From an uncultured Oscillospiraceae bacterium (lineage in GTDB: Bacteria; Bacillota; Clostridia; Oscillospirales; Acutalibacteraceae): a stretch of DNA of 14,183 nt. The DNA is taken from NCBI GenBank assembly GCA_900556765.1, contig USQH01000026.1:1-14183 (forward strand), in the 5' to 3' direction. Position numbers and translations under genes: made by a program. The first letter of the stretch is position 1. Every line of letters starts with the position of its first letter. Below the pieces are notes generated by a model. That model was given only the letters and a program-made list of their open reading frames with translations, was not told the origin of the DNA and made no database searches. Shown here one piece after another: positions 1 to 7,474 of this stretch.

Positions 1-362
1 TTTACGCGCGACGCAAAAAACATACCGACAAATCCGATGCCTGCGAACAATACCTGCTTTTTAATAAAATGATAGGAATCACCGTAGTTTTGAAGCGCAT
101 AAGCATAGCTTGACGAAAACAGGCACAGCAAACCGATAGCCATAAGCACGACTACCAACGCCAAAAAGGTTATATCTATCCTACCCTTTTGCCAAAAGCT
201 AATATTCTCTTTTGAAGGAGCACGGTGTTCGCTGTCTGCCGCATCTCTCTGCGGACGGCGGCGCATACCCGTGTTATTGCCGCGAACGGGTCTTGACGGC
301 TCCGTCGGCACATTACCGTCGGCGTAACCGGCGTAGGTACCGAAATCATAATTATCAGCCAT
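1..362 (-). CDS. FtsW/SpoVE-family lipid II polymerase (SEDS protein), N-terminal part only
   Basis: Partial gene; the ATG at 362 is in the window and the remainder lies beyond position 1. The first 120 codons are visible. SEDS proteins of this family polymerise lipid II in the membrane together with a class B penicillin-binding protein. Residues 1 to about 58 are hydrophilic and rich in Arg, Pro, Asn and Asp. They are followed by the first membrane segment (about 60-85, around LVVVLMAIGLLCLFSSSYAY) and the start of a second one after FIKKQVLFAGIGFVGM. The SSSYAYA and KKQ-LFAGIG pattern matches the start of FtsW/SpoVE, and its place directly after mraY agrees. A ribosome site (AGGTGA) precedes the ATG. 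The roughly 55-residue hydrophilic extension is long; SpoVE has only about ten residues before its first helix. Division FtsW and sporulation SpoVE cannot be told apart from this fragment. Confidence 0.88.
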   Translation of the reverse strand, partial: MADNYDFGTYAGYADGNVPTEPSRPVRGNNTGMRRRPQRDAADSEHRAPSKENISFWQKGRIDITFLALVVVLMAIGLLCLFSSSYAYALQNYGDSYHFIKKQVLFAGIGFVGMFFASRV

Positions 363-415
363 TGCTTCACCTGCTTTCCATTCTCAAAACCTTAGTGATT
401 ATTATGCGAGTGCTT

Positions 416-1444
416 TTATCCGAAAACAACCAGTGCCATTGCGATCAGTCCGCCGATGGCTCCGACCAATGAAAATACCAAATCAATTTTCTTTTCGCCC
501 CAGCCACTAAGCTCGAAATGATGATGTATGGGGCTCATTTTGAATAAGCGTTTATGCGTTTTTTTGTAATAAGCAACCTGAATAACTACGCTCATTGCCT
601 CGCACAAATAAACTATGCCGGCGAAAATAAGTATTATCGGGTACTCGAGCATAAAAACGAGCGCAACGACCATTCCGCCGAGGAACATTGAGCCGGTGTC
701 ACCCATAAATACCTTTGCGGGGTTTTTATTCCAGATAAGAAAACCGAGCAGTGCCGCCGCAAATACAACCGACAAAAACTCGCAAAGTGTTCTGTTAACC
801 GTTGCAAGCGAAGCTATAAGCGCGAAAAATACGGCGGCAACGATGGTTACCGATGATGCAAGTCCGTCGATACCGTCGGTCAGATTCACGGCATTTGTAA
901 ACCCGTAAATAAATACAAGTGCGATCGGCCAAAACAGCAATCCGACGCCTTGTGTTATATCAACGACGCCGATAAACGGTATCTTGGTAAATGTCATACC
1001 GCCGAGATACATTGAGGTAAGATATGCGGCGCATACAAGAAGCTGCATGAATGTTTTTTGCTTTGCGGTCAGGCCGAGATTGCGCTTTTTGACCACCTTG
1101 ATATAGTCGTCGATAAAACCGATAAGCGACATTGACAGCGCCAGTCCCAAGCCGGAGATAAACGCGGTCAGCGTATATCGGTCTGCAAACTGAGAACGCA
1201 GACTGTCACTGCCCAGAACATTTACGAGCGGCAATGACACAAACAGCGACACCGCAATACCGGCGATGAACATTATGCCGCCCATGGTAGGTGTGCCCTG
1301 CTTATTCTTGTGCCATTTCGGCCCGATCTCCAGTATGGTCTGGCCATACTTAAGCTTATGCATCAGCGGGATAATGATATATCCCGAAAAGAAAGTTACC
1401 GCAAAGGATATTATTGCCGCAACAGCGGTCAAAACACCAAACAT
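416..1444 (-). CDS. mraY: Phospho-N-acetylmuramoyl-pentapeptide-transferase (MraY)
   Basis: Integral membrane enzyme that transfers phospho-MurNAc-pentapeptide from UDP to undecaprenyl phosphate, giving lipid I. At 342 residues it has normal length. Family motifs are all visible: the Asp pair D112-D113 (IDDYIK), NAVNLTDGIDG at 184-194, GDTGS at 248-252, and the cytoplasmic PIHHHFE at 305-311 followed by GWGE. About ten hydrophobic helices alternate with these loops, beginning at residues 4-27. The ATG at 1444 is preceded by GAGGTG at 8-nt spacing. It lies 30 bp after murE and 53 bp before the ftsW/spoVE-type gene, so co-transcription is likely. murF often sits before mraY, and murD after it, in such clusters; both are missing here. 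Confidence 0.97.
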   Translation of the reverse strand: MFGVLTAVAAIISFAVTFFSGYIIIPLMHKLKYGQTILEIGPKWHKNKQGTPTMGGIMFIAGIAVSLFVSLPLVNVLGSDSLRSQFADRYTLTAFISGLGLALSMSLIGFIDDYIKVVKKRNLGLTAKQKTFMQLLVCAAYLTSMYLGGMTFTKIPFIGVVDITQGVGLLFWPIALVFIYGFTNAVNLTDGIDGLASSVTIVAAVFFALIASLATVNRTLCEFLSVVFAAALLGFLIWNKNPAKVFMGDTGSMFLGGMVVALVFMLEYPIILIFAGIVYLCEAMSVVIQVAYYKKTHKRLFKMSPIHHHFELSGWGEKKIDLVFSLVGAIGGLIAMALVVFG

Positions 1445-1474
1445 TATTTTTTCACCTCAGATTTATTTATCCTG

Positions 1475-2908
1475 TTATCTGTCAAGACTGTCGAGAACCT
1501 CTTTTACTACCTCGCGCTCGTCAAAATGTATCGTTTTATCGGCAAGTATCTGATAAGTCTCGTGTCCCTTGCCCATAAGAACGATGATGTCATTCGGCTT
1601 TGCGTTTTCAATGGCGTAACGAATAGCCTCTGCGCGATTAACAACAACAACGTATGGCGTATCGGTATCTTTCAGTCCCTCAAGAGCGTCGTTTATGATA
1701 CTTTGCGGATCCTCGGTGCGCGGATTATCACTGGTTACGATGAGAAAGTCGGCGTACTCAGCCGCCGCAGCCGCCATTTTCGGACGTTTGGTGCGGTCGC
1801 GGTCGCCGCCGCAGCCAAACAAAGCAACCAGTCTGCCGGTCTTGATCTGCTCCATAGTGGCAAGTATGTTTTCAATGCCGTCGGGAGTGTGCGCGTAATC
1901 GATTATGACGGTGAAATCACGGCCGGTCGGAACGACCTCCGCTCTGCCCTTTACCGCCGTTGAGTTGCACAGCGCCGCCGAAACTTTTGAAAAGTCAAAG
2001 CCGAGCGCAAGCACCATTGACGCGGCGCAAAGTCCGTTGTAGACTGAAAAACGACCCGGCGTTTTCAGTTTTATTCTGTTTATTACACTGTCTCCGATCA
2101 ACTCAAAGTTTACGCCGTCGGCTCGGAATATCGCGCCCTTGGCTATGTAATCGGAAGTGCCGTTTTCCGCCGAATAGGTTATTTTCCTGCACGGCACGTC
2201 GGAGCACATACGCTCATACCAGCCGTCGTCGGCATTGAAAACGCCGACATCACACATTGAAAACAACTTTTTCTTTGCATCGACGTAGTTTTCCATTGTC
2301 TTATGATAATCAAGATGATCCTGAGAAATATTAGTATATCCGGCAACGGCGAAATGAAGTCCGTTAACTCTGTCCTGGTCAAGCGCGTGAGACGATACCT
2401 CCATAACACAGTATTCACAGCCGGCGTCGACCATTCTTCTGAACAGACCGTGCAGCTCGTATGCGTCGGGTGTCGTGTTTTTTGCCTCAAGCTCCTCGTC
2501 GCATATCATGTTTTTTATGGTTCCGATCAGTCCGACCTTGCATCCGAGCTGTTCGAGCACCGATTTTATCAGATAAGTTACAGTTGTCTTGCCGTTTGTG
2601 CCGGTAATTCCGATAAGCTTCAGGCTTTCCGCGGGATTGCCGAAAAAGGCGGCGCAGCCCTTAGCATATGCCTTGTGAGTATCCGCCACTACGATCTGAT
2701 CGGAAAGTCCCGTATCGCGCTGAGCAATTATTACCGCGGCTCCTTTTTCGGCGGCAGCGGCGGCATAATCATGACCGTCAGACGCAGTGCCGACAATGCA
2801 TACAAATGCACAACCCTCGGTCACCTTGCGCGAATCGTTGGTTATACCGGTAATCTCAATGTCCTTAAGTGCCGCCGGTACATTATCTAAAAAATCGGTT
2901 AACTTCAT
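1475..2908 (-). CDS. murE: UDP-N-acetylmuramoyl-tripeptide synthetase, meso-diaminopimelate-adding (MurE)
   Basis: Cytoplasmic Mur ligase that adds the third stem-peptide residue to UDP-MurNAc-L-Ala-D-Glu using ATP. The protein has 477 residues, normal for the family. The N-terminal UDP-binding domain covers about 1-95; the central ATPase domain carries the P-loop GTNGKTT at 103-109, the substrate-contacting NTTPD (144-148), and the lysine cluster at 212-214 where the carbamylated Lys of Mur ligases lies; the C-terminal domain begins near GRAEVV (321). DNPR at 394-397 is the motif that in this family selects meso-diaminopimelate over L-lysine, and GKGHE lies at 446-450. This predicts a meso-DAP peptidoglycan and fits the asd-dapA-dapB operon in the same window. 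The ATG at 2908 has AAAGGA 10 nt upstream, 26 bp after the penicillin-binding protein gene. Confidence 0.96.
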   Translation of the reverse strand: MKLTDFLDNVPAALKDIEITGITNDSRKVTEGCAFVCIVGTASDGHDYAAAAAEKGAAVIIAQRDTGLSDQIVVADTHKAYAKGCAAFFGNPAESLKLIGITGTNGKTTVTYLIKSVLEQLGCKVGLIGTIKNMICDEELEAKNTTPDAYELHGLFRRMVDAGCEYCVMEVSSHALDQDRVNGLHFAVAGYTNISQDHLDYHKTMENYVDAKKKLFSMCDVGVFNADDGWYERMCSDVPCRKITYSAENGTSDYIAKGAIFRADGVNFELIGDSVINRIKLKTPGRFSVYNGLCAASMVLALGFDFSKVSAALCNSTAVKGRAEVVPTGRDFTVIIDYAHTPDGIENILATMEQIKTGRLVALFGCGGDRDRTKRPKMAAAAAEYADFLIVTSDNPRTEDPQSIINDALEGLKDTDTPYVVVVNRAEAIRYAIENAKPNDIIVLMGKGHETYQILADKTIHFDEREVVKEVLDSLDR

Positions 2909-2934
2909 ACTTTTCTGTCCTTTCTGCTGATAAA

Positions 2935-5160
2935 TCAGTCGGTACTTGCGACACGGAAGCTGACCGTTATCACCGTTCCCATGTCCACCTCGTCGCCTGC
3001 TTTTACCGATTGACTGTATGCTGTCGAGCCGCTGTTTTCACCCGTAACGCCCGACAGTGAGATATTCAGATGATACTGATTTGCAAGCTGATTTGCCGCC
3101 GATATCGTACATCCGGTGAAATTGGGTACCTTTACCTTTGTATCCTCCGCGCCGTCGGTGTAGATGACGACCGTTCCGTTGCGTGATATCGACTGTCCTG
3201 CCGCCGGAAGCTGACGTATGACCTTGTCGCCGTTGCCGACCGTTTTAACAGTCAGACCGCTTGACTCAAGCTTTGACGTCGCCTCGGTGACCGATTTTCC
3301 TATAACGGACGGAACTGTAAGCGCGATCTGCTTTTGCTCCTCCTCGGTATATATTGCCTCAACGCCGAGGTAAGGCAGTGCATCGGCAAGTATTTTACCT
3401 GCGACAGGAGCGGCAAGTGTACCGCCGTATATGACCGGCGCGTTCGGCTCATCGAGCATTACCAGCACGACCAAATCGGGGTCGTCGCAGGGAGCAATGC
3501 CGCAAAATGAAGCAATGAGCTTTTTAGTACCCGATGCGTTACTCTGTGCCAGCTTTTGCGACGTACCGGTCTTTCCGCCTACGCGGTATCCGGCCACATA
3601 CGCGTTTTTGCCCGAGCCTTCGCTTACTACGCCCTCCAAAAATGAGCGTATAGCCTTGCTGGTATCTGCGGAAATAACCTGACGCTTGACATTGGTGTTG
3701 ATGTTTTTGGCAATATTGCCGTCGGAGTCAAGCACCTGCTTTACGACGTGCGGCTCAACGAGATATCCCCCGTTGACGGCAGTACATACCGCTGTTGCAA
3801 GCTGTATCGGCGTAACGTTAAAGCCCTGACCGAACGACTCGGAAGCAAGGTCGACTATTGACATCGTGCTGATATCATGATAGCTGACACCGGCTACGGT
3901 CGACGTTTCGCCCGGCAGGTCGATGCCGGTCTTTTCTGTCAATCCGAACGCCTCGAAATAACTGAAAAACAGGTCTGTGCCAAGTAACTGGCCGATTTGA
4001 ATAAATGCTGGGTTGCAGGAGTTTTTAAACGCATCGGCAAGGCTCTGATGACCGTGTCCCGCGTGTTTGTGACAGTTGTATTTCGTACCAGCTATGGTTA
4101 TATTTCCGCCGCAGTTAAAGGTGCTGTTAACATTCACCTTACCTTCCTCAAAAGCCGCGGAGCCGGTTATTATCTTAAATACCGAACCGGGCTCATAGGT
4201 ATCGGAAATGGCTTTGTTTCGCCACTGGCGCTGCTGTGCGGCCGACAGCGCCGCCGCACGCTTGCTCTCGTCCTCGATAGCACTGATCGCTTCCGCAGTC
4301 GCCGTGTCGTAAATCGTAAACGGAGTGTTCGGATTGTAATCCGGCTTGGTTGCCATGGCATATATTTCGCCGGTTTTGGGATCCATAACTATGACACAGC
4401 CGCGCTCATTGCAGGAATACTGCGTTACCGCTTCCTCAAGATATTTTTCGGCAACGTACTGAATGTAACTGTCGATAGTCAATACAAGCGAGCTTCCCGA
4501 CTGGGCGTCGATCACCTTTTCATAGCTAAAGGGCATATCGGCTCCGTTTGCATTCTTCGCCGCAATAACACGGCCCGCGACCCCTTTAAGCGTGTCGTCA
4601 TAGTATGACTCCAGTCCGCTCAAGCCCTGATTATCCGAGCCGACAAAGCCGATAACGGTCGAGGCGAGATTGTCATTCGGATAATAGCGCTTGGAGCTTT
4701 CATCCAGACCGATTATAGCCCCGTAGCTGTTATCGCTTATATATTTTCTGACCTCGTTAGCCAGTGATTGGTCAACCTTTGTCTTGATTTTTTCATAGTA
4801 GGTCTTCTTTTTTGTCGCTTTCAGGATTTTATCATAATCAACATCGAGAAGTTCGGAAAGTCCCTTTGATATTTTTTCGCGCGTCGCGTCGTCCTTTATA
4901 TCCTGCGGAGTTATGTAAACCGTATAAGCAGTGGCGCTGGTGGCGAGCACCTCCATATTGCGGTCGTAAATATCGCCTCGTTTAGCCGATATTTCGGTAT
5001 CGTGAAGCTGCTGCTTAGTTGCTTTTTGCTGATAAAACGACGAATTTATCAGCATATATTTGACCAGATTTACGCCTGACGCGCCGAAAAATCCCACTGT
5101 TATCACCAGCAATATAGCCACCGCTCGCTGGCGCATTGAGCGTGTTGATGCGTATCCCAT
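2935..5160 (-). CDS. Class B penicillin-binding protein with two PASTA domains (FtsI/PBP2B/SpoVD type)
   Basis: Peptidoglycan D,D-transpeptidase anchored in the membrane, expected to cross-link septal wall with the neighbouring FtsW-type polymerase. Length is 741 residues. A short cytoplasmic tail (1-12) leads into one membrane helix (about 13-37). The dimerisation region starts with RGDIYDRN (61-68). The transpeptidase domain has all three motifs: SVFK at 326-329 (nucleophile S326), SCN at 381-383, and KTGT at 530-533. Two PASTA repeats follow, about 613-670 and 675-737. PASTA domains occur on division PBPs of Gram-positive bacteria. Two repeats resemble B. subtilis PbpB, while SpoVD has one, so a vegetative division role is favoured but not proven; no second PBP gene is beside it. 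The ATG at 5160 follows AAAGGA. A 169-bp gap with promoter-like elements lies upstream. Confidence 0.94.
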   Translation of the reverse strand: MGYASTRSMRQRAVAILLVITVGFFGASGVNLVKYMLINSSFYQQKATKQQLHDTEISAKRGDIYDRNMEVLATSATAYTVYITPQDIKDDATREKISKGLSELLDVDYDKILKATKKKTYYEKIKTKVDQSLANEVRKYISDNSYGAIIGLDESSKRYYPNDNLASTVIGFVGSDNQGLSGLESYYDDTLKGVAGRVIAAKNANGADMPFSYEKVIDAQSGSSLVLTIDSYIQYVAEKYLEEAVTQYSCNERGCVIVMDPKTGEIYAMATKPDYNPNTPFTIYDTATAEAISAIEDESKRAAALSAAQQRQWRNKAISDTYEPGSVFKIITGSAAFEEGKVNVNSTFNCGGNITIAGTKYNCHKHAGHGHQSLADAFKNSCNPAFIQIGQLLGTDLFFSYFEAFGLTEKTGIDLPGETSTVAGVSYHDISTMSIVDLASESFGQGFNVTPIQLATAVCTAVNGGYLVEPHVVKQVLDSDGNIAKNINTNVKRQVISADTSKAIRSFLEGVVSEGSGKNAYVAGYRVGGKTGTSQKLAQSNASGTKKLIASFCGIAPCDDPDLVVLVMLDEPNAPVIYGGTLAAPVAGKILADALPYLGVEAIYTEEEQKQIALTVPSVIGKSVTEATSKLESSGLTVKTVGNGDKVIRQLPAAGQSISRNGTVVIYTDGAEDTKVKVPNFTGCTISAANQLANQYHLNISLSGVTGENSGSTAYSQSVKAGDEVDMGTVITVSFRVASTD

Positions 5161-5225
5161 AGCAACTGTTCCTTTCCGAAAACTCAGTAAATTTAAGTCT
5201 CACTAAAACGCAAAATTTTCGCGAC

Positions 5226-5251
5226 GGCTGTTTTCCCCTTTTGGGGCAGCC
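5226..5251 (-). other. Hairpin in the leader of the penicillin-binding protein gene
   Basis: A compact two-part inverted repeat. The inner stem is CCCC/GGGG closing an AAAA loop as read on the minus strand; the outer stem is GGCTG/CAGCC, offset by an AAAA bulge on the 3' side. No T-run follows on either strand, so it does not look like an intrinsic terminator. It would lie in the 5' leader of the penicillin-binding protein mRNA if the promoter candidate at 5305-5333 is used, or in the spacer of a longer dcw transcript. Its function is unknown. Confidence 0.45.
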
Positions 5252-5304
5252 CTCACGAAAATCTTATTCGCTCAGTCGACCGATAAGTCCACTGCAATTA
5301 TATT

Positions 5305-5333
5305 ATTGCAACACGTTATGATATTCATGTCAA
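5305..5333 (-). promoter_or_regulatory. Candidate internal dcw promoter before the penicillin-binding protein gene
   Basis: On the minus strand a perfect TTGACA (5333-5328, overlapping the ftsL-like stop codon) is followed after 17 nt by TGCAAT (5310-5305), which matches four of six -10 bases and has an extended TGn just before it. A TATAAT (5302-5297) lies slightly further on but is 25 nt from the TTGACA. The 6-bp inverted repeat TGCAAT/ATTGCA (5293-5310) covers the -10 area. The promoter would start transcripts about 140 nt before the penicillin-binding protein ATG. Read by eye, not tested; a sporulation sigma factor cannot be ruled out. Confidence 0.42.
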
Positions 5334-5833
5334 TTATTGTCGGCGGTAACAAATTCTCCGCCGTCAATCTCCTCTGATCGGTTTTGGTCATAGGTCGATA
5401 TATAGTTGACCTGATATTTCTGCACCTTCTGCATTCCCATTTCGGCAGCCGCCGACTCCAGATTTTTATACGAAACGCGGTTGTCGAACTCTACCTCCAG
5501 AGCGGTATACTCGCTTTCCTTTCGGTCAAGCTGTTTTTCCACCTTTGAAATCTCGTTTGTGACCTCGTTGATCTCGCCGCGCAGATAAATGTTTATTCCG
5601 AACATACCGAGAAACAGTAAACTGACCATCACGGCGGAAACCGTGCGTATATTTACCTTCTGCGCCTTTGAGCGTTTTGCCGCTTTCTTTGCGGCCGATG
5701 TGTTCTTCTTTGCTTTATTAAAATCTACGACATTTGCCTGTTCGCGCCGTGTTTTTGTCTCGAACAGATCGAAATCGTACGCGGTACTCTCGACCACATA
5801 CTTTCTGCCGTAGCCTGTCGTTCTGTGATCCAC
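5330..5833 (-). CDS. ftsL: FtsL-like septum protein (small bitopic, coiled-coil)
   Basis: Small single-pass membrane protein in the ftsL position of the dcw cluster, between rsmH and the penicillin-binding protein gene. FtsL helps recruit the division PBP and FtsW through a complex with DivIC/FtsB. Assignment rests on position and architecture because the sequence is poorly conserved. With a GTG start at 5833 it has 167 residues: a cytoplasmic region 1-61 including a Lys/Ala-rich basic stretch (about 40-59), a membrane helix 62-84, an acidic/basic helix likely to be a coiled coil (about 85-125), and a polar C-terminus. An ATG at 5851 would add six residues, but nothing upstream of it resembles a ribosome site, whereas GAGGGGG (5849-5843) lies 9 nt before the GTG; I prefer the GTG. 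The N-terminal region is longer than in B. subtilis FtsL (117 residues in total). Confidence 0.78.
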   Translation of the reverse strand: MDHRTTGYGRKYVVESTAYDFDLFETKTRREQANVVDFNKAKKNTSAAKKAAKRSKAQKVNIRTVSAVMVSLLFLGMFGINIYLRGEINEVTNEISKVEKQLDRKESEYTALEVEFDNRVSYKNLESAAAEMGMQKVQKYQVNYISTYDQNRSEEIDGGEFVTADNN

Positions 5834-5877
5834 CTTGCAAATCCCCCTCATAATTTTTGTGTTATTTTAAAATTCGG

Positions 5878-6801
5878 TTACAACTTGTAAACCGCGCGCA
5901 GCCGTGCGCTGCGGGCACGAATATTATCGTCGAGTTGTGCGTCGTCGGCCATGATCGCCTTTCGCGATACAAACGCCGCTTTCGCCGTTTTGCCGCACAC
6001 GCACACGGGAAAATCCCGCGGGCAGGTGCAGCCTGTGCTCCACTCCGAAAAGGCGCGTTTGACCATTCTGTCCTCAAGCGAGTGGAAAGTAATGACCGCT
6101 ATTACGCCGCCGACATTCATACAGTCGATCGCCTTTGACAAAAACTCAGACAGGCAATCCAGCTCGCCGTTAACGGCGATGCGTATCGCCTGAAATGTTC
6201 TGCGGGCGGGATGACCGTCCCGTCGAGCTGCCGCCGGCACCGCCGAAGAAATGATATCGGCAAGCTGCAGCGTAGTCTCTATCGGCGCCGCTTCGCGAGC
6301 TGCCGTAATCGCCTTTGCAATGCGAAAGGCGAATTTTTCATCTGAATAATCGCGAATGATACGGGCAAGATTTTCGGTACTCTCCTCGTTTACAAGATCA
6401 CGCGCGCTTCTGCCCTGCTGCGACATACGCATATCAAGCGGCGCATCGGTGTGAAACGAAAATCCGCGCTCCGGTGTGTCGATCTGATGCGAGGATACGC
6501 CGAGATCGAGCAAAATCCCATCCGCTTTTTCAATGCCCATTGAATGAAGCACGTCGTCAAAATGAGAAAAGTCGGAGTTAACAACGGTAGCGCATTTATA
6601 CGGTGCAAGTCGCTCGGTTGCAGTCTTTACTGCGTCGGGATCCTTGTCCAGCGCGATAAGCCTGCCTGTTGTAAGGCGTTTTGCAATCTCACGCGAATGA
6701 CCCGCGCCGCCCGCCGTACCGTCGACATATATTCCGTCCGGCTTGATATTAAGTGCTTCGATAGACTCGTTCAGCAATACTGACTTATGTACAAATTCCA
6801 T
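5878..6801 (-). CDS. rsmH: 16S rRNA (cytosine1402-N4)-methyltransferase RsmH (MraW)
   Basis: S-adenosylmethionine-dependent enzyme that N4-methylates C1402 of 16S rRNA in the ribosomal P site. From the ATG at 6801 it has 307 residues, normal length. Visible motifs: the opening HKSVLLNESIEAL, the SAM-binding DGTAGGAGHS (27-36), ALDKDPDA (50-57), LLDLGVSSHQID (97-108), RGFSFHTDAPLDMRM (112-126), FQAIRIAVNGEL (203-214) and TFHSLEDRMVKRAF (238-251). A cysteine-rich CxC-x6-CxC segment follows at 258-269, typical of the family. A TTG at 6816 in the same frame would add five residues, but GGAG sits 7 nt before the ATG at 6801 and homologues begin at MxFxHxSVL, so the ATG is chosen. The gene starts 18 bp after mraZ stops. 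Confidence 0.97.
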   Translation of the reverse strand: MEFVHKSVLLNESIEALNIKPDGIYVDGTAGGAGHSREIAKRLTTGRLIALDKDPDAVKTATERLAPYKCATVVNSDFSHFDDVLHSMGIEKADGILLDLGVSSHQIDTPERGFSFHTDAPLDMRMSQQGRSARDLVNEESTENLARIIRDYSDEKFAFRIAKAITAAREAAPIETTLQLADIISSAVPAAARRDGHPARRTFQAIRIAVNGELDCLSEFLSKAIDCMNVGGVIAVITFHSLEDRMVKRAFSEWSTGCTCPRDFPVCVCGKTAKAAFVSRKAIMADDAQLDDNIRARSARLRAVYKL

Positions 6802-6819
6802 GTGACAGCTCCGCAAAGA

Positions 6820-7245
6820 TCAAAGTGAGATACGGCCGAGAATGGTCGCCAGTCCCTCGGACTCTTCCGCCGCCTTGCGCTGTTTCCATGTTTCCTCGTT
6901 CCAAATCTCAAGCGTCTCCGACGTGCCGATGATGCATACTTTTTCGCTCAGCCCGGCATGCTTCTTAAGTTCGGCCGGAATATGAACGCGACCCTGAGCA
7001 TCGCACTCGGTGTTGTCATCAGTCAGCGGGCCGATGACACGCATAATCAGCATTTTTTCGTGATACGGCAGAGCGTCAATGCGCTGTTTCATTTCGTTCC
7101 AGTATTCGGTGGTATAAATAGAGATACACGGCTGACCGTCAAACGGGATAGACATTACGAAAGTCGAGCCAAGTTCCTCGCGGATCTTAGCCGGGATAAA
7201 TATACGGTCCTTCTTGTCAACATTATGAAAATACGTACCGGTCAA
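6820..7245 (-). CDS. mraZ: Transcriptional regulator MraZ (AbrB-like fold)
   Basis: First gene of the dcw cluster; MraZ is a DNA-binding protein that forms rings and regulates its own operon in several bacteria. It has 141 residues, normal for the family, with the two expected AbrB-like halves: DKKDRIFIPAKIRE (10-23) and DAQGRVHIPAELKK (82-95), each holding the DxxxR motif (D10/R14 and D82/R86). The start is a TTG at 7245: AAGGAGG lies 8 nt upstream, the residues after it (TGTYFHNVD) align with the usual MraZ opening, and no ATG fits. Three 10-bp repeats resembling MraZ boxes lie 26-55 bp upstream of the start, which suggests autoregulation. Confidence 0.96.
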   Translation of the reverse strand: MTGTYFHNVDKKDRIFIPAKIREELGSTFVMSIPFDGQPCISIYTTEYWNEMKQRIDALPYHEKMLIMRVIGPLTDDNTECDAQGRVHIPAELKKHAGLSEKVCIIGTSETLEIWNEETWKQRKAAEESEGLATILGRISL

Positions 7246-7270
7246 CGCAATGTCCTCCTTTCAGCGGTTT

Positions 7271-7300
7271 TTGCTCCATTTTGCTCCCTTTTACACCACT
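7271..7300 (-). promoter_or_regulatory. MraZ-box array: three direct repeats with 10-bp period
   Basis: Read on the minus strand, three consecutive 10-mers are AGTGGTGTAA, AAGGGAGCAA and AATGGAGCAA, i.e. TGGTG, GGGAG and TGGAG cores spaced exactly 10 bp apart (cores at 7298-7294, 7288-7284 and 7278-7274). In E. coli MraZ binds three TGGGN repeats separated by 5 nt, the same geometry, and related AAAGTGK repeats are known in mollicutes. They lie between the mraZ promoter -10 element and the ribosome site, where MraZ would block or alter transcription. Assignment is by pattern and position. Confidence 0.72.
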
Positions 7301-7319
7301 TCAATGTTATTTCGATGTC

Positions 7320-7349
7320 ATTATACAACACAACTACTGCACTTTGCAA
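7320..7349 (-). promoter_or_regulatory. Probable sigma-A-type promoter of the dcw cluster (mraZ)
   Basis: TTGCAA (7349-7344) and a perfect TATAAT (7325-7320) are separated by 18 nt on the minus strand. A strongly AT-rich stretch with A and T tracts lies just upstream (7350-7380), like an UP element. The predicted start, near 7313, lies upstream of the MraZ-box repeats, giving a leader of about 65-70 nt. The preceding tgt terminator supports a fresh start here. Confidence 0.72.
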
Positions 7350-7395
7350 TAGTTAACATAAATATTTTTTTGAAAAAATTTACCGCATTGTGTAC

Positions 7396-7436
7396 AAAAA
7401 AGCGTCTCTACACAATATTTAGTGCAGAGACGCTTT
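7396..7436 (-). terminator. Intrinsic terminator of the queA-tgt unit
   Basis: Perfect 11-bp inverted repeat, AAAGCGTCTCT (7399-7409) and AGAGACGCTTT (7426-7436), extended inward by CAC/GTG with one mismatch. On the minus strand the stem ends in a run of six T (7401-7396), partly within the stem. It lies 38 bp past the tgt stop codon and upstream of the mraZ promoter, so it separates the two transcription units. Confidence 0.85.
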
Positions 7437-7474
7437 ATTTTTGCTGATATTCAATTTTAGTCGCTGAAAAATAA

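Noticed and set aside
6802..6816. Upstream TTG start for rsmH
   Set aside because: The GGAG ribosome site lies between it and the ATG at 6801, and homologues start at the ATG position.
7204..7216. First MraZ motif reads DKKDR instead of DxxGR, possible damaged DNA-binding site
   Set aside because: The family motif is DxxxR; the Asp and Arg are present, and the variation falls at a tolerated position.
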